NCBI GenBank assembly: GCA_938036845.1
Contig: CALHWA010000027.1
Coordinates: 1-14,240 of the forward strand
DNA length: 14,240 nucleotides
Source: an uncultured Candidatus Saccharibacteria bacterium
Lineage (GTDB): Bacteria; Patescibacteriota; Saccharimonadia; Saccharimonadales; Saccharimonadaceae
Reading direction: 5' to 3'
Shown here in pieces: positions 7,022-13,272 of this stretch. The notes below the pieces were generated by a model, which saw only the letters and a program-made list of their open reading frames with translations, was not told where the DNA came from and did no database searches. The stretch's first letter is position 1; the number at the start of each line of letters is the position of its first letter. The position numbers and the translations under genes are program-made.

Positions 7022-7822
7022 TCACCACTGATAGATCTCATCACCCGCAGTAATTGCCGCTGCGAGCGTCTCAGCCCGCCGGAGACGCCAATACGCCATC
7101 ACTGCATAGATAAGAACCGCTACACCACCGGTCAGCACCGCATAGCCCACGCCGCGCACAACCCGCGTGTCACTCCCTTGGATAAATACCACATAAAGCG
7201 AAACTGCACCCACCAGTGGTGCTGCCGCTGCTGCAACCACCGCCCAGCGTGCCCGCACTACACGCTTACTAGCAAATGTTCGGGTATGCTGGCGTCGCGC
7301 CCAGACTGCAGCGACTGCCGCCACGAATCCAGCACCAATCACCATAAACAAGTAGAGGCGATTCGTCGCTTGGTTGGCATCGTCTACTGTTGTATTAAGC
7401 ACACCAACGGCTGAGTCATACTGACTCACCGCTGTTTCTACATCTGTCAAATAGACTGCTGCAGCCTGCGTATCTTTGCTAGCAAAGGTTTGCGGAGCAC
7501 GCCCAAGAAGCGTCTTGACGGCTGAGGCTTTTTCCTTCACAGCTGCCGCATGACGGCTATACTCATCGCCAAGCTGCGCCGAAAATGAGTGCCCTGCTAC
7601 TACCGCAAAGGCTGCTGCGGCCTGCTTGGCTCGTTCATCAATAGAGTCCTTCTTGGGCTGAGTGGCATAAAGCTCACGTGTAAAGGCTTGATAGGCTGTG
7701 CTCGCTCGCTTAACCGCTGTAATGTCGGCTTGGTTGGCCAGTGGCGTTGCATGAGCCTGAGCACTGCCAACACTAAGTGCTGCTAATATGATGAGTGTTC
7801 CTGCAAGCAGCCAACGCCTCAT
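7022..7822 (-). CDS. Exported/membrane protein between grpE and dnaK
   Basis: I do not recognise a family. ATG 7822 is preferred over GTG 7831 because TAGGAG, lying over the grpE stop, is 8 nt before it. The product is 266 aa. It has a signal peptide (RRWLLAGTLIILAALSVGSAQA), an Ala-rich helical extracytoplasmic region of about 130 residues, then about three membrane helices (LYLFMVIGAGFVAAVAAVW; VVAAAAAPLVGAVSLYVVFI; VGYAVLTGGVAVLIYAVMAYW) with a basic loop (RRQHTRTFASKR) between the first two. It ends in a short polar tail. It has no HPD motif, so it is not a J-protein. Its tight spacing after grpE and the start of the dnaK control region right behind it place it in the HrcA-controlled operon. 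A role in envelope stress is only a guess. Confidence 0.8.
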   Translation of the reverse strand: MRRWLLAGTLIILAALSVGSAQAHATPLANQADITAVKRASTAYQAFTRELYATQPKKDSIDERAKQAAAAFAVVAGHSFSAQLGDEYSRHAAAVKEKASAVKTLLGRAPQTFASKDTQAAAVYLTDVETAVSQYDSAVGVLNTTVDDANQATNRLYLFMVIGAGFVAAVAAVWARRQHTRTFASKRVVRARWAVVAAAAAPLVGAVSLYVVFIQGSDTRVVRGVGYAVLTGGVAVLIYAVMAYWRLRRAETLAAAITAGDEIYQW

Positions 7823-7833
7823 CCCACTCACTC

Positions 7834-8310
7834 CTACGGCTGCCGGCTGACCCGCACCATAGCATGGCGCAGGACGTGGCCATCGAGCTTGTAGCCGCGC
7901 TGCAGCTCTTCGCTAATAATTTCTTTGTCACCACCTTCATCATCCATCGAAACGGCTTCGTGGAGGTCTGGATCAAACTCCGTCGTGCCAAGCTCAACCA
8001 CGATCGGCTCAAGCTTGAATTCTACCATCAAGCTATCGAGCTTCTTCGACATTGCCACCACCCCACTCGCCCAGGTGTCATTCTGGAGCTTCTTAGGGAC
8101 GTTGGCGGTGGCTCGCTCGATTGTATCAATCACGGGTAGGAGCTTGCGAATTGCCTGCTGAGTGCCCGCTGCCTTAGCCTGGGCCTTCTCTACATCAACG
8201 CGTTTGCGATAATTCTCAAAGTCTGCTCTGGTGCGCTGCAAATCCTGCGTCAGCTCGCCAATCTGCTGCTCGAGCTCGGCCGTATCTGGCGCTTTCTTGT
8301 GTTTTGTCAT
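7834..8310 (-). CDS. grpE: GrpE nucleotide exchange factor
   Basis: A 158-aa GrpE, which releases ADP from DnaK. It has an N-terminal coiled coil (AELEQQIGELTQDLQRTRADFENYRKR as a heptad-like helix), with NYRKR as the family landmark. The C-terminal beta domain reads FDPDLHEAVSMDDE ... GYKLDGHVLRHAMVRVS, matching the conserved HEAV and GY-L-ghvLR-A-V-V elements. ATG 8310 is chosen because AGGAGG at 8321-8326 is 10 nt ahead; the in-frame ATG at 8319 is only 1 nt from it. The stop overlaps the ribosome site of the next gene. Confidence 0.95.
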   Translation of the reverse strand: MTKHKKAPDTAELEQQIGELTQDLQRTRADFENYRKRVDVEKAQAKAAGTQQAIRKLLPVIDTIERATANVPKKLQNDTWASGVVAMSKKLDSLMVEFKLEPIVVELGTTEFDPDLHEAVSMDDEGGDKEIISEELQRGYKLDGHVLRHAMVRVSRQP

Positions 8311-8328
8311 CGATATCATTCCTCCTGC

Positions 8329-8427
8329 CTAGTGGTGTTGCCTGTGGTACTGAGCAGGCTGCTCAGCTGTCTTATTCTCCATAGTATAACACGATTGCAA
8401 TGCAAATAACAGTGGTCGTGCCATCAT
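8329..8427 (-). CDS. Candidate 32-aa small protein between hrcA and grpE
   Basis: A small frame that fills nearly the whole hrcA-grpE gap. Its ATG overlaps the hrcA stop (ATGA), and GGAGGAG lies 5 nt before it. Its stop is 2 nt before the AGGAGG of grpE. The peptide starts MMARPLLFALQSCYTM and ends QYHRQHH; no family is recognised. It could equally be a translational bridge that keeps ribosomes moving to grpE, or chance, since the Shine-Dalgarno-like bases also encode the Leu-Glu-Glu end of HrcA. A 17-nt palindrome lies within it. Confidence 0.35.
   Translation of the reverse strand: MMARPLLFALQSCYTMENKTAEQPAQYHRQHH
8350..8366. repeat. 17-nt palindrome ahead of grpE
   Basis: CTGAGCAG, G, CTGCTCAG: two 8-nt arms around one base. 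It has no T run and no resemblance to CIRCE. It lies downstream of a TATACT box (8383-8388, minus strand) that might be an internal grpE promoter. Confidence 0.7.
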
Positions 8428-9134
8428 AATATCTCCTCCAGCATCACCCCGGTGCGCTTGACGAGCTCGATGGTACGGCGATAGTGCTGGCGCATCGGGC
8501 CAATCACACCAATGTAGCTGCGGTCGCTATAGGGCGAGCGAAATTTACTAATGATGAGCGTTGCGTCGCTGCTCTTGCCGATGGGGTTCTCACTACCAAT
8601 ATAGACATTGAGTGGCTCGTTGGGCCGAGCTTCGCGCAGCCACGGCTCAATATTGTCAATCAAATGTGCGACCGATTGGACGTGCTTGCCCTCGAGAAAT
8701 TCTGGCTGGCTAAAGAGCCGACTAATGCCATTCATATAGAGCTCGCTGCCAATGGTAGCAAAGCCCAGGTTGCCCGTGAGCTCGACGAGGCTATCCACCG
8801 CACTGCGAATGGCTCGGTCGGCTGCATCGAGATGTGAGTTGACGTGCGCTTCGATAGCCTTGGTGCTGCGATCGATCCCACTGGGGAGCTCACTCATCTG
8901 GGCGTTGGTGATGCCATTAACATAGAAGCGGTAGCCCTTGCTGGTGGGGATACGCCCAGCACTAGTGTGCGGTGCCTTGACGAAGCCCATCTCCTCGAGC
9001 TTAGCCATCTCGCTGCGGATGGTTGCACTAGACACCCCAAATAGCTTCGCCAGCGTCACGCTCCCCACAGGGGCAGCGATCTCAGCGTATTGCTCGATGA
9101 TGGCAGAAAGAATCGCTTGTTGCCGTTCGGTCAT
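8424..9134 (-). CDS. hrcA: Heat-inducible repressor HrcA, short form
   Basis: Repressor that binds CIRCE and controls the chaperone genes. The N-terminal winged helix is intact: TERQQAILSAIIEQYAE, PVGSVTLAK, VSSATIRSEMAKLEEMGF and HTSAGRIPTSKGYRFYV. The C-terminal part keeps a GAF-like core (VYIGSENPIG, LIISKF, YIGVIGPMRQHYRR). At 236 aa it is about 100 residues shorter than the usual 340 or so, apparently through loss of the central and dimerising regions. ATG 9134 is chosen over an upstream in-frame ATG at 9170, which would lie inside the operator. It begins 6 nt after a TATAAT box. A CIRCE in its own promoter implies autorepression. Confidence 0.94.
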   Translation of the reverse strand: MTERQQAILSAIIEQYAEIAAPVGSVTLAKLFGVSSATIRSEMAKLEEMGFVKAPHTSAGRIPTSKGYRFYVNGITNAQMSELPSGIDRSTKAIEAHVNSHLDAADRAIRSAVDSLVELTGNLGFATIGSELYMNGISRLFSQPEFLEGKHVQSVAHLIDNIEPWLREARPNEPLNVYIGSENPIGKSSDATLIISKFRSPYSDRSYIGVIGPMRQHYRRTIELVKRTGVMLEEIL

Positions 9135-9140
9135 AGCCGC

Positions 9141-9170
9141 ATTATAGCGTAGGTTTGGCACTCTCGTCAA
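9141..9170 (-). promoter_or_regulatory. hrcA promoter, leaderless type
   Basis: On the minus strand, TTGACG (9165-9170) and TATAAT (9141-9146) are 18 nt apart, and ATG 9134 follows 6 nt later. The -35 lies inside the CIRCE spacer, as at dnaK. Confidence 0.82.
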
Positions 9171-9181
9171 TAGAGTGCTAA
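9155..9181 (-). promoter_or_regulatory. CIRCE operator of hrcA operon
   Basis: TTGGCACTC, 9 nt, GAGTGCTAA: a single mismatch to the consensus. It covers the -35 of the hrcA promoter, giving autoregulation of hrcA and co-control of grpE and the membrane protein downstream. Confidence 0.93.
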
Positions 9182-9252
9182 CAAGCTAGTGAAAGATGTG
9201 GTCTATTCCTTGCTGCTTGACCTCGTCTTCTAGCGAGACGTATCACAACGAT

Positions 9253-9678
9253 TTATCCCTCCGCTCCTTGGCCGTCAAGATCGCATCGCAGGAGTGACGG
9301 TGACATACATGCAGTGATCTTTACCTCTGTTACCTTGCCATTTCTTTCTATTGTTTCGCACATTGAGGCGAGTCCTTCACAATGCGCAATAAGCTGACTC
9401 AGTTCATATCTTGTCTGCAGATTCTCCTGTTTGAGCCTGTCCATAGCACGCATAGTATCTCTTCCTTGTTCGGGATCCCCATCTTCTGCAGTACGGTTAA
9501 AGTGGCCCTTCAAAAGATAATTATGCTCCCAGGCCACCGCCGCTATCTTGTGGCGCAACTCGGCTGCTCGCGGGCAGCCATAGCACTGCTTGGGGATATA
9601 AGAAGCCGCAGATATATCTGGCCCATCTAGCTCATCAATAATGCTATAGAATTTTCGAGATTCATCGCGCGATATCAT
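9253..9678 (-). CDS. Cys-motif protein of unknown family (paralog A)
   Basis: A 141-aa unrecognised protein. Near the N-terminus it carries DGPD (18-21) and IPKQCYGCPRAAELR (28-42) with Cys32 and Cys35. A long charged helical segment follows (about 45-97), then Cys100, Cys107, Cys124 and Cys132. The next gene upstream has the same layout (DAGPD, IPRQCWDCPQHREIR), so the two are tandem paralogs. CxxC plus later cysteines suggests metal binding or a disulfide, but this is inference. There is no signal peptide or membrane helix. The gene lies 52 nt after its paralog with no evident ribosome binding site, and may be cotranscribed. Confidence 0.7.
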   Translation of the reverse strand: MISRDESRKFYSIIDELDGPDISAASYIPKQCYGCPRAAELRHKIAAVAWEHNYLLKGHFNRTAEDGDPEQGRDTMRAMDRLKQENLQTRYELSQLIAHCEGLASMCETIERNGKVTEVKITACMSPSLLRCDLDGQGAEG

Positions 9679-9730
9679 AGCGTTTATTGTGCCTTTATCT
9701 GTGGTTATTTATCATTAATGTGGTGTGTTA

Positions 9731-10351
9731 CTATTTAGGGGCGTCTGCCGTGGGCGGGTCCTGCTCACCTCTGCCAGTACGATCGACTGCCGTTAGTTCG
9801 TAACTTATTCCGCTGGTCATAGTACGTGAGCCACATACCTTTACGACTATAGTTTTATCTTCACTCGTACATTCTACAGGCCCAGGGCAATCATCATTTT
9901 CTTGCACCGACTGCCGCGAGCAAAGTATATCAAGTATATCACTATAATAATTATATTTTGCCGCTAATTCCTTCCGTATCTTACTTCGAATTTTTTCCAT
10001 GTGTTCTGAGTTTTTAAGAATCTCACCTATCTCATCTTCAGTTTTTCCATGCGCTTGTAAGTATTCAGTTATATCTTCCTGATTTGCCCGAAACCCCGTG
10101 TTAGCGAGCGCCTTGCGAGCTGTTTCTAGAAGCTCGATTGCATCTCTTATCTCTCGGTGCTGCGGACAGTCCCAGCACTGTCTGGGAATTATATCATTAT
10201 AATCTGGGCCAGCATCAATTTGTCTGGCAATATCATCAAGCTGCTCTTTCACAATATCAGGTAGTGTAGCGATTTTTTGCCCTGTTGTCAATCTGAGTGA
10301 GATTTGAGCTGCCAAAGCTTTGTCAGTTCTCACACCTCTCGTTGTTATCAC
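9731..10351 (-). CDS. Cys-motif protein of unknown family (paralog B)
   Basis: A 206-aa unrecognised protein related to its downstream neighbour. It shares DAGPD (46-50) and IPRQCWDCPQHREIR (55-69, Cys59 and Cys62). The helical, coiled-coil-like middle (about 65-143) is longer than in the paralog. It then has Cys144, Cys155, Cys161 and Cys173 (the last within VVKVCGS, comparable to EVKITAC in the partner). The tail is polar (GEQDPPTADAPK). The start is uncertain: GTG 10351 gives the full frame with a TATTCT box (10360-10365) 8 nt ahead, and GTG 10333 is an alternative. The region is AT-richer than neighbouring genes, so recent acquisition is possible. Confidence 0.68.
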   Translation of the reverse strand: MITTRGVRTDKALAAQISLRLTTGQKIATLPDIVKEQLDDIARQIDAGPDYNDIIPRQCWDCPQHREIRDAIELLETARKALANTGFRANQEDITEYLQAHGKTEDEIGEILKNSEHMEKIRSKIRKELAAKYNYYSDILDILCSRQSVQENDDCPGPVECTSEDKTIVVKVCGSRTMTSGISYELTAVDRTGRGEQDPPTADAPK

Positions 10352-10540
10352 CTTTCCCCAGAATATTAGTAGAGATGAATATTATTCGTGAGTATTCAGC
10401 TCTTATCCCTGAGGCTAGGGTTAATTGTTACGATCGATAGTAGCTCTATCAGAAGATGGAGTAACCTATCTCCACTCGCCCGCATCAGAGTAGAAACAGC
10501 GCAATAGCACTGATGAGCATAGCCTATAAATCTGCGGCCA
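10352..10540. other. Intergenic gap between LssY_C gene and paralog B
   Basis: This 189-nt gap holds no convincing gene or terminator. Weak hairpins occur at 10435-10449 (GATAG/CTATC) and in an AT-rich stretch with AATATT repeats (about 10361-10397). The latter may contain the promoter of the Cys-motif genes on the minus strand. Confidence 0.4.
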
Positions 10541-11971
10541 TTACTTCCCACTGCGTGCTCGTGTGAAGCGCCGGGCAGCGTCGGTGGAGAACATGAGCAC
10601 GATAATGATGTTGACACCAATGAATAGCAATGTGCCAGCGGCCGACCACGTGACTCTGCCGATGGTCAGCCCAAATGAACTAATTACCGCTGCGAGGCTG
10701 GCGATGCTCATCAGCAAAATCCGCGAGCGGTCGCTGCCACGGAAGGTCAGCCCCGCAAGAAAAATCACGATGCCAATCCACGTCGTGGACACAATGGCCG
10801 AGATAGTCGCCACGATATGCGTGGTACTCTCAATGCTCTGCAGCGGCAAGCCACTGTCGTGAAAAATCCGCACCACCTCCATGCGTAAGTGGCTAAAGTT
10901 GAGAATCTCGAAGAAGGTACTCATCGTGGCCACAGCAATCGCCAGGCCAATCATAATAATCCCAAGGGCGATCTGTGGTGGGCGGCGGCTCAAAAATTGC
11001 GACATGAGGGTGGCGTGCTCATCGGGCATGGTCTCGTGCGTCGTTGCATCGAGGATTAGATCGGAGGGTGCGTCTTCGTCTTCGCTTGCCTTGGCACGGA
11101 CACGGCCAAGCTCGATAACGGGCAGGTCGCCATCGGTAATAATGTTGTCTCCACCCCCATTGCGTGAGTGGTAGCCCGTCGAGAAGTCCTCCAATACCGT
11201 CAGCTCAATCGAACGAAGGGCGCGCGTGACTGTCTTGACGACGTAGTCACGCTCAATGTCAGTATTTTCGTCGATCTTGTGCGTCACTTGCAAGGTAAAA
11301 ATTGATAACCCCACACTCTTGTCGTACGTACCAGCCGCGAGCCAGTCCACCTGATGCCCACCGGGCAACAACCACCCCTGGGGGCAGCGCCAGAAGCGCA
11401 CATGGTGGCGCTTGCCCGGGTTGCCATCAATCTCCTGCTGGTAGGCAAAGTCCTGCTGCCTGCCAAACAGCACTAGGGGCGAGACTGGTGCATTAGGATA
11501 GCTGCGACGGGTTAGTGTGGCGAGGATAATCCGCCACGACGAGCGCACCGTCACGTCATCAGCCAGCGCCCAGCCAGCGGCGGTCATGGCACGGTGGAGC
11601 TGAGCTTCGCTGCCGCGAAAGGCGAGATTGACTGGGTCGCCAAGGAGGCCATCTGGAGTGCGTGTTCGGCCAATGAAATAATTGGGCACATAAATACTAC
11701 TTAAGATACGGTGCAAGCGCGGCAATGCAAAATATGCCGTAATCACCCACACCACAGCAAAAAACCCTACCAGCCACCAGCCACCAGTGTGCCAGCCCTC
11801 GCGCCACACCAGCCACACAAACCAAAACGATGCCACCCCCGCAAAAATAAAGAACCCTTGATCGACCAACGCCGTGGGCGACCACACTGGCCGGCGCAGC
11901 GCCAGGGATGAGCGCTGCTTATGCTCGGCAGCACCTGGCTCAGCGGCAGTGCGCGTGGCTGGCTTACTCAT
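10541..11971 (-). CDS. LssY_C domain membrane protein
   Basis: A 476-aa membrane protein. It has a polar N-terminal tail, two helices (about 36-57 and 62-82), and a cytosolic-type domain (about 95-265). That domain has the pattern DPVNLAFRGSEAQLHRAMTAAGW, SPLVLFGRQQDFAYQQ, KRHHVRFWRC and TYDKSVG. This resembles the LssY C-terminal domain, also found attached to PAP2 lipid phosphatases, though no phosphatase motif is present here. Four more helices follow an acidic linker (starting near 335, 387, 415 and 443). The molecular role of LssY_C is not established. The ATG overlaps the stop of the guanylate-kinase-like gene (ATGA), so translation is probably coupled. Confidence 0.75.
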   Translation of the reverse strand: MSKPATRTAAEPGAAEHKQRSSLALRRPVWSPTALVDQGFFIFAGVASFWFVWLVWREGWHTGGWWLVGFFAVVWVITAYFALPRLHRILSSIYVPNYFIGRTRTPDGLLGDPVNLAFRGSEAQLHRAMTAAGWALADDVTVRSSWRIILATLTRRSYPNAPVSPLVLFGRQQDFAYQQEIDGNPGKRHHVRFWRCPQGWLLPGGHQVDWLAAGTYDKSVGLSIFTLQVTHKIDENTDIERDYVVKTVTRALRSIELTVLEDFSTGYHSRNGGGDNIITDGDLPVIELGRVRAKASEDEDAPSDLILDATTHETMPDEHATLMSQFLSRRPPQIALGIIMIGLAIAVATMSTFFEILNFSHLRMEVVRIFHDSGLPLQSIESTTHIVATISAIVSTTWIGIVIFLAGLTFRGSDRSRILLMSIASLAAVISSFGLTIGRVTWSAAGTLLFIGVNIIIVLMFSTDAARRFTRARSGK

Positions 11972-12693
11972 ACATGCTCCGGGTGCTCGCGCAAGAGGCT
12001 ATCGAGCAAGTCTCGCGCCGCCAAGCGAGCTTCGTCATCCTTGCGATTATACACATCCGGCTTGGAGGCAATCGCCCGCACAATGCGCGCCGTCTCGTCG
12101 ATATCATCATTGATGACGAAGTGGTAATATGGGACTTCGAGTGCGTGGGTGATCTCGCGAATTGCACTGGTGTAGCGCTTGGGCCACTCACGATCAAACT
12201 CCGCCTGCGAGGTATAGCGTACACTGAGGCGGCGGCGCCACTCTTGGAAGTTTGGCGGCAAGAGAAATATCGCGACCACACCTGGGGAGAGCTTTTTATA
12301 CTCATCAACACCCTGCACATCAATATCCGTCACTGCAATCTTGCCTGCATCGCGAATATCCTGAATCTGTCTGACCCCTGTACCATAGAGCGTTCCATGG
12401 ACAAACTTCGCCTCTACAAAGGCACGGCTTTGCAATAGCTCTGCGGCAGTTGCTTCATCGATATAATGATAGTCAACTCCCTTTTGCTCCCATACACCTT
12501 TGTTCTGGCGAGGCTGACGGGTGGTGTACGAGACGATATCGGCAAACTCGGTGCTCGTGAGCAACCGCTGCTTCGTCGTATCCTTGCCCGCCCCAGAGAT
12601 ACCAACAAGCAGCACAATCCTTGTGTCGCATACAAGCTGGCGTACTGCCTCGGTCGGCTGATACTGTTCGATAAGTGATTGAAGATTCGTCAT
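11968..12693 (-). CDS. gmk: Guanylate kinase-like P-loop kinase
   Basis: A guanylate-kinase-family protein of 241 aa from ATG 12693; canonical Gmk phosphorylates GMP to GDP and is about 200 aa. Visible elements are the P-loop GISGAGKDT (31-39), SYTTRQPR (55-62), GVDYHY (72-77), LYGTG, DIDVQG, IFLLPPNFQEWRRRL and INDDIDETARIV. It has about 20 extra N-terminal residues before the kinase core and a C-terminal extension. In the segment FVEAKFVHGTLYGT the position that is normally Glu in the GMP pocket (AEVFGNYYGT in E. coli) appears to be Phe. Substrate preference may therefore have changed. In-frame ATGs at 12699 and 12720 are alternatives; 12693 is favoured by a TATGAT box 6 nt ahead. Confidence 0.82.
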   Translation of the reverse strand: MTNLQSLIEQYQPTEAVRQLVCDTRIVLLVGISGAGKDTTKQRLLTSTEFADIVSYTTRQPRQNKGVWEQKGVDYHYIDEATAAELLQSRAFVEAKFVHGTLYGTGVRQIQDIRDAGKIAVTDIDVQGVDEYKKLSPGVVAIFLLPPNFQEWRRRLSVRYTSQAEFDREWPKRYTSAIREITHALEVPYYHFVINDDIDETARIVRAIASKPDVYNRKDDEARLAARDLLDSLLREHPEHV

Positions 12694-12699
12694 AGTCAT

Positions 12700-12705
12700 A
12701 TCATA
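12700..12705 (-). promoter_or_regulatory. -10 box of guanylate-kinase-like gene
   Basis: TATGAT on the minus strand ends 6 nt before ATG 12693, the same spacing as at hrcA, FKBP and the nitrilase-like gene. No good -35 is visible, so this rests mainly on the shared arrangement. Confidence 0.45.
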
Positions 12706-12755
12706 TTTATGATAGCACATCGTAGAGAGTGGTTTCTCACCCGTGGCGTAAGAAG

Positions 12756-13142
12756 CTAGCTATTATTCTTGATATTGTCTAGATCTATCTGAAAGTAGTC
12801 TTCCAGGAACTCTTGGGAGTACTGATCGATATCTGTCATATGTCCTCCGGTACGCACACAATCAGGCATCCCCATATAATCTGGCTTCGTTGCAGCGTGA
12901 TATTGCCTGTGCGCAATAATCAATGCTGGTTGGAGCTGCTGCTCAGGTCGAAACTCATGATGAATCGTTACTGCAATCTCCTCTTCTCTACCGCGCGTTT
13001 GGTATGTCCACCGGCCACGGGCAATTGACTGTGCCGTGCGTCGTGCATCCGCATAGTGACGAGTAAAATGCACTGGCATGCCATCAAGAGTAAGCATATC
13101 GTTGCCATTGCTCAGTTCTAGCGCAAGCCGCGCTAAGCTCAC
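12756..13142 (-). CDS. Unknown protein, downstream part of a split gene
   Basis: No family recognised. GTG 13142 gives 128 aa ending DYFQIDLDNIKNNS. The frame stays open 18 codons further upstream (to 13196), and that stretch reads as ordinary protein (SDYRYWRAV). This suggests the true N-terminus lies beyond the (AG)7 repeat in another frame. Loss of one AG unit would join it to the upstream frame, giving a 165-aa protein. As written, its GTG overlaps the upstream stop (GTGA), which would still allow reinitiation. It is soluble by appearance, with a Cys at MPDCVRTGGH. It lies between lepA and the guanylate-kinase-like gene. Confidence 0.6.
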   Translation of the reverse strand: MSLARLALELSNGNDMLTLDGMPVHFTRHYADARRTAQSIARGRWTYQTRGREEEIAVTIHHEFRPEQQLQPALIIAHRQYHAATKPDYMGMPDCVRTGGHMTDIDQYSQEFLEDYFQIDLDNIKNNS

Positions 13143-13255
13143 TGCTCGCCAATACCGATAATCGCTCTCTCTCTCTCTGCAGGTGGCACATTGTCATACA
13201 CGAGTGCTCTGTCTATATCGGCCACCAATCGGTCATAACGTATCTGCACTTGCAC
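13139..13255 (-). CDS. Unknown 38-aa ORF, upstream part of a split gene
   Basis: GTG 13255 (or GTG 13249) follows AGGAG at 13260-13264, 17 nt after the lepA stop. The frame reads VQVQIRYDRLVADIDRAL, then VPPAERER across the (AG)7 tract, and stops at 13139-13141. The stop overlaps the GTG of the downstream part. It may be the N-terminus of one gene broken by repeat slippage, or a short leader peptide coupled to the next frame. It is too short to identify by family. Confidence 0.45.
   Translation of the reverse strand: MQVQIRYDRLVADIDRALVYDNVPPAERERAIIGIGEQ
13165..13178. repeat. (CT)7 dinucleotide repeat, (AG)7 on coding strand
   Basis: Seven uninterrupted CT units lie within the small gene downstream of lepA. 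Six or nine units would put the upstream and downstream frames together; seven separates them. Confidence 0.95.
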
Positions 13256-13272
13256 ACAGCTCCTGTTAGTTG

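Noticed and set aside
7586..7594. GAGTGCCC resembling half a CIRCE element within the membrane protein gene
   Set aside because: Only one arm is present, with no partner at 9 nt.
9195..9245. Possible terminator between the Cys-motif gene and hrcA
   Set aside because: The best stem is about 5 bp (CGTCT/AGACG) without a T run, too weak to call.
11908..12438. A 176-aa open frame opposite the guanylate-kinase-like gene
   Set aside because: Shadow of the coding strand; the minus-strand frame carries P-loop and other kinase motifs.
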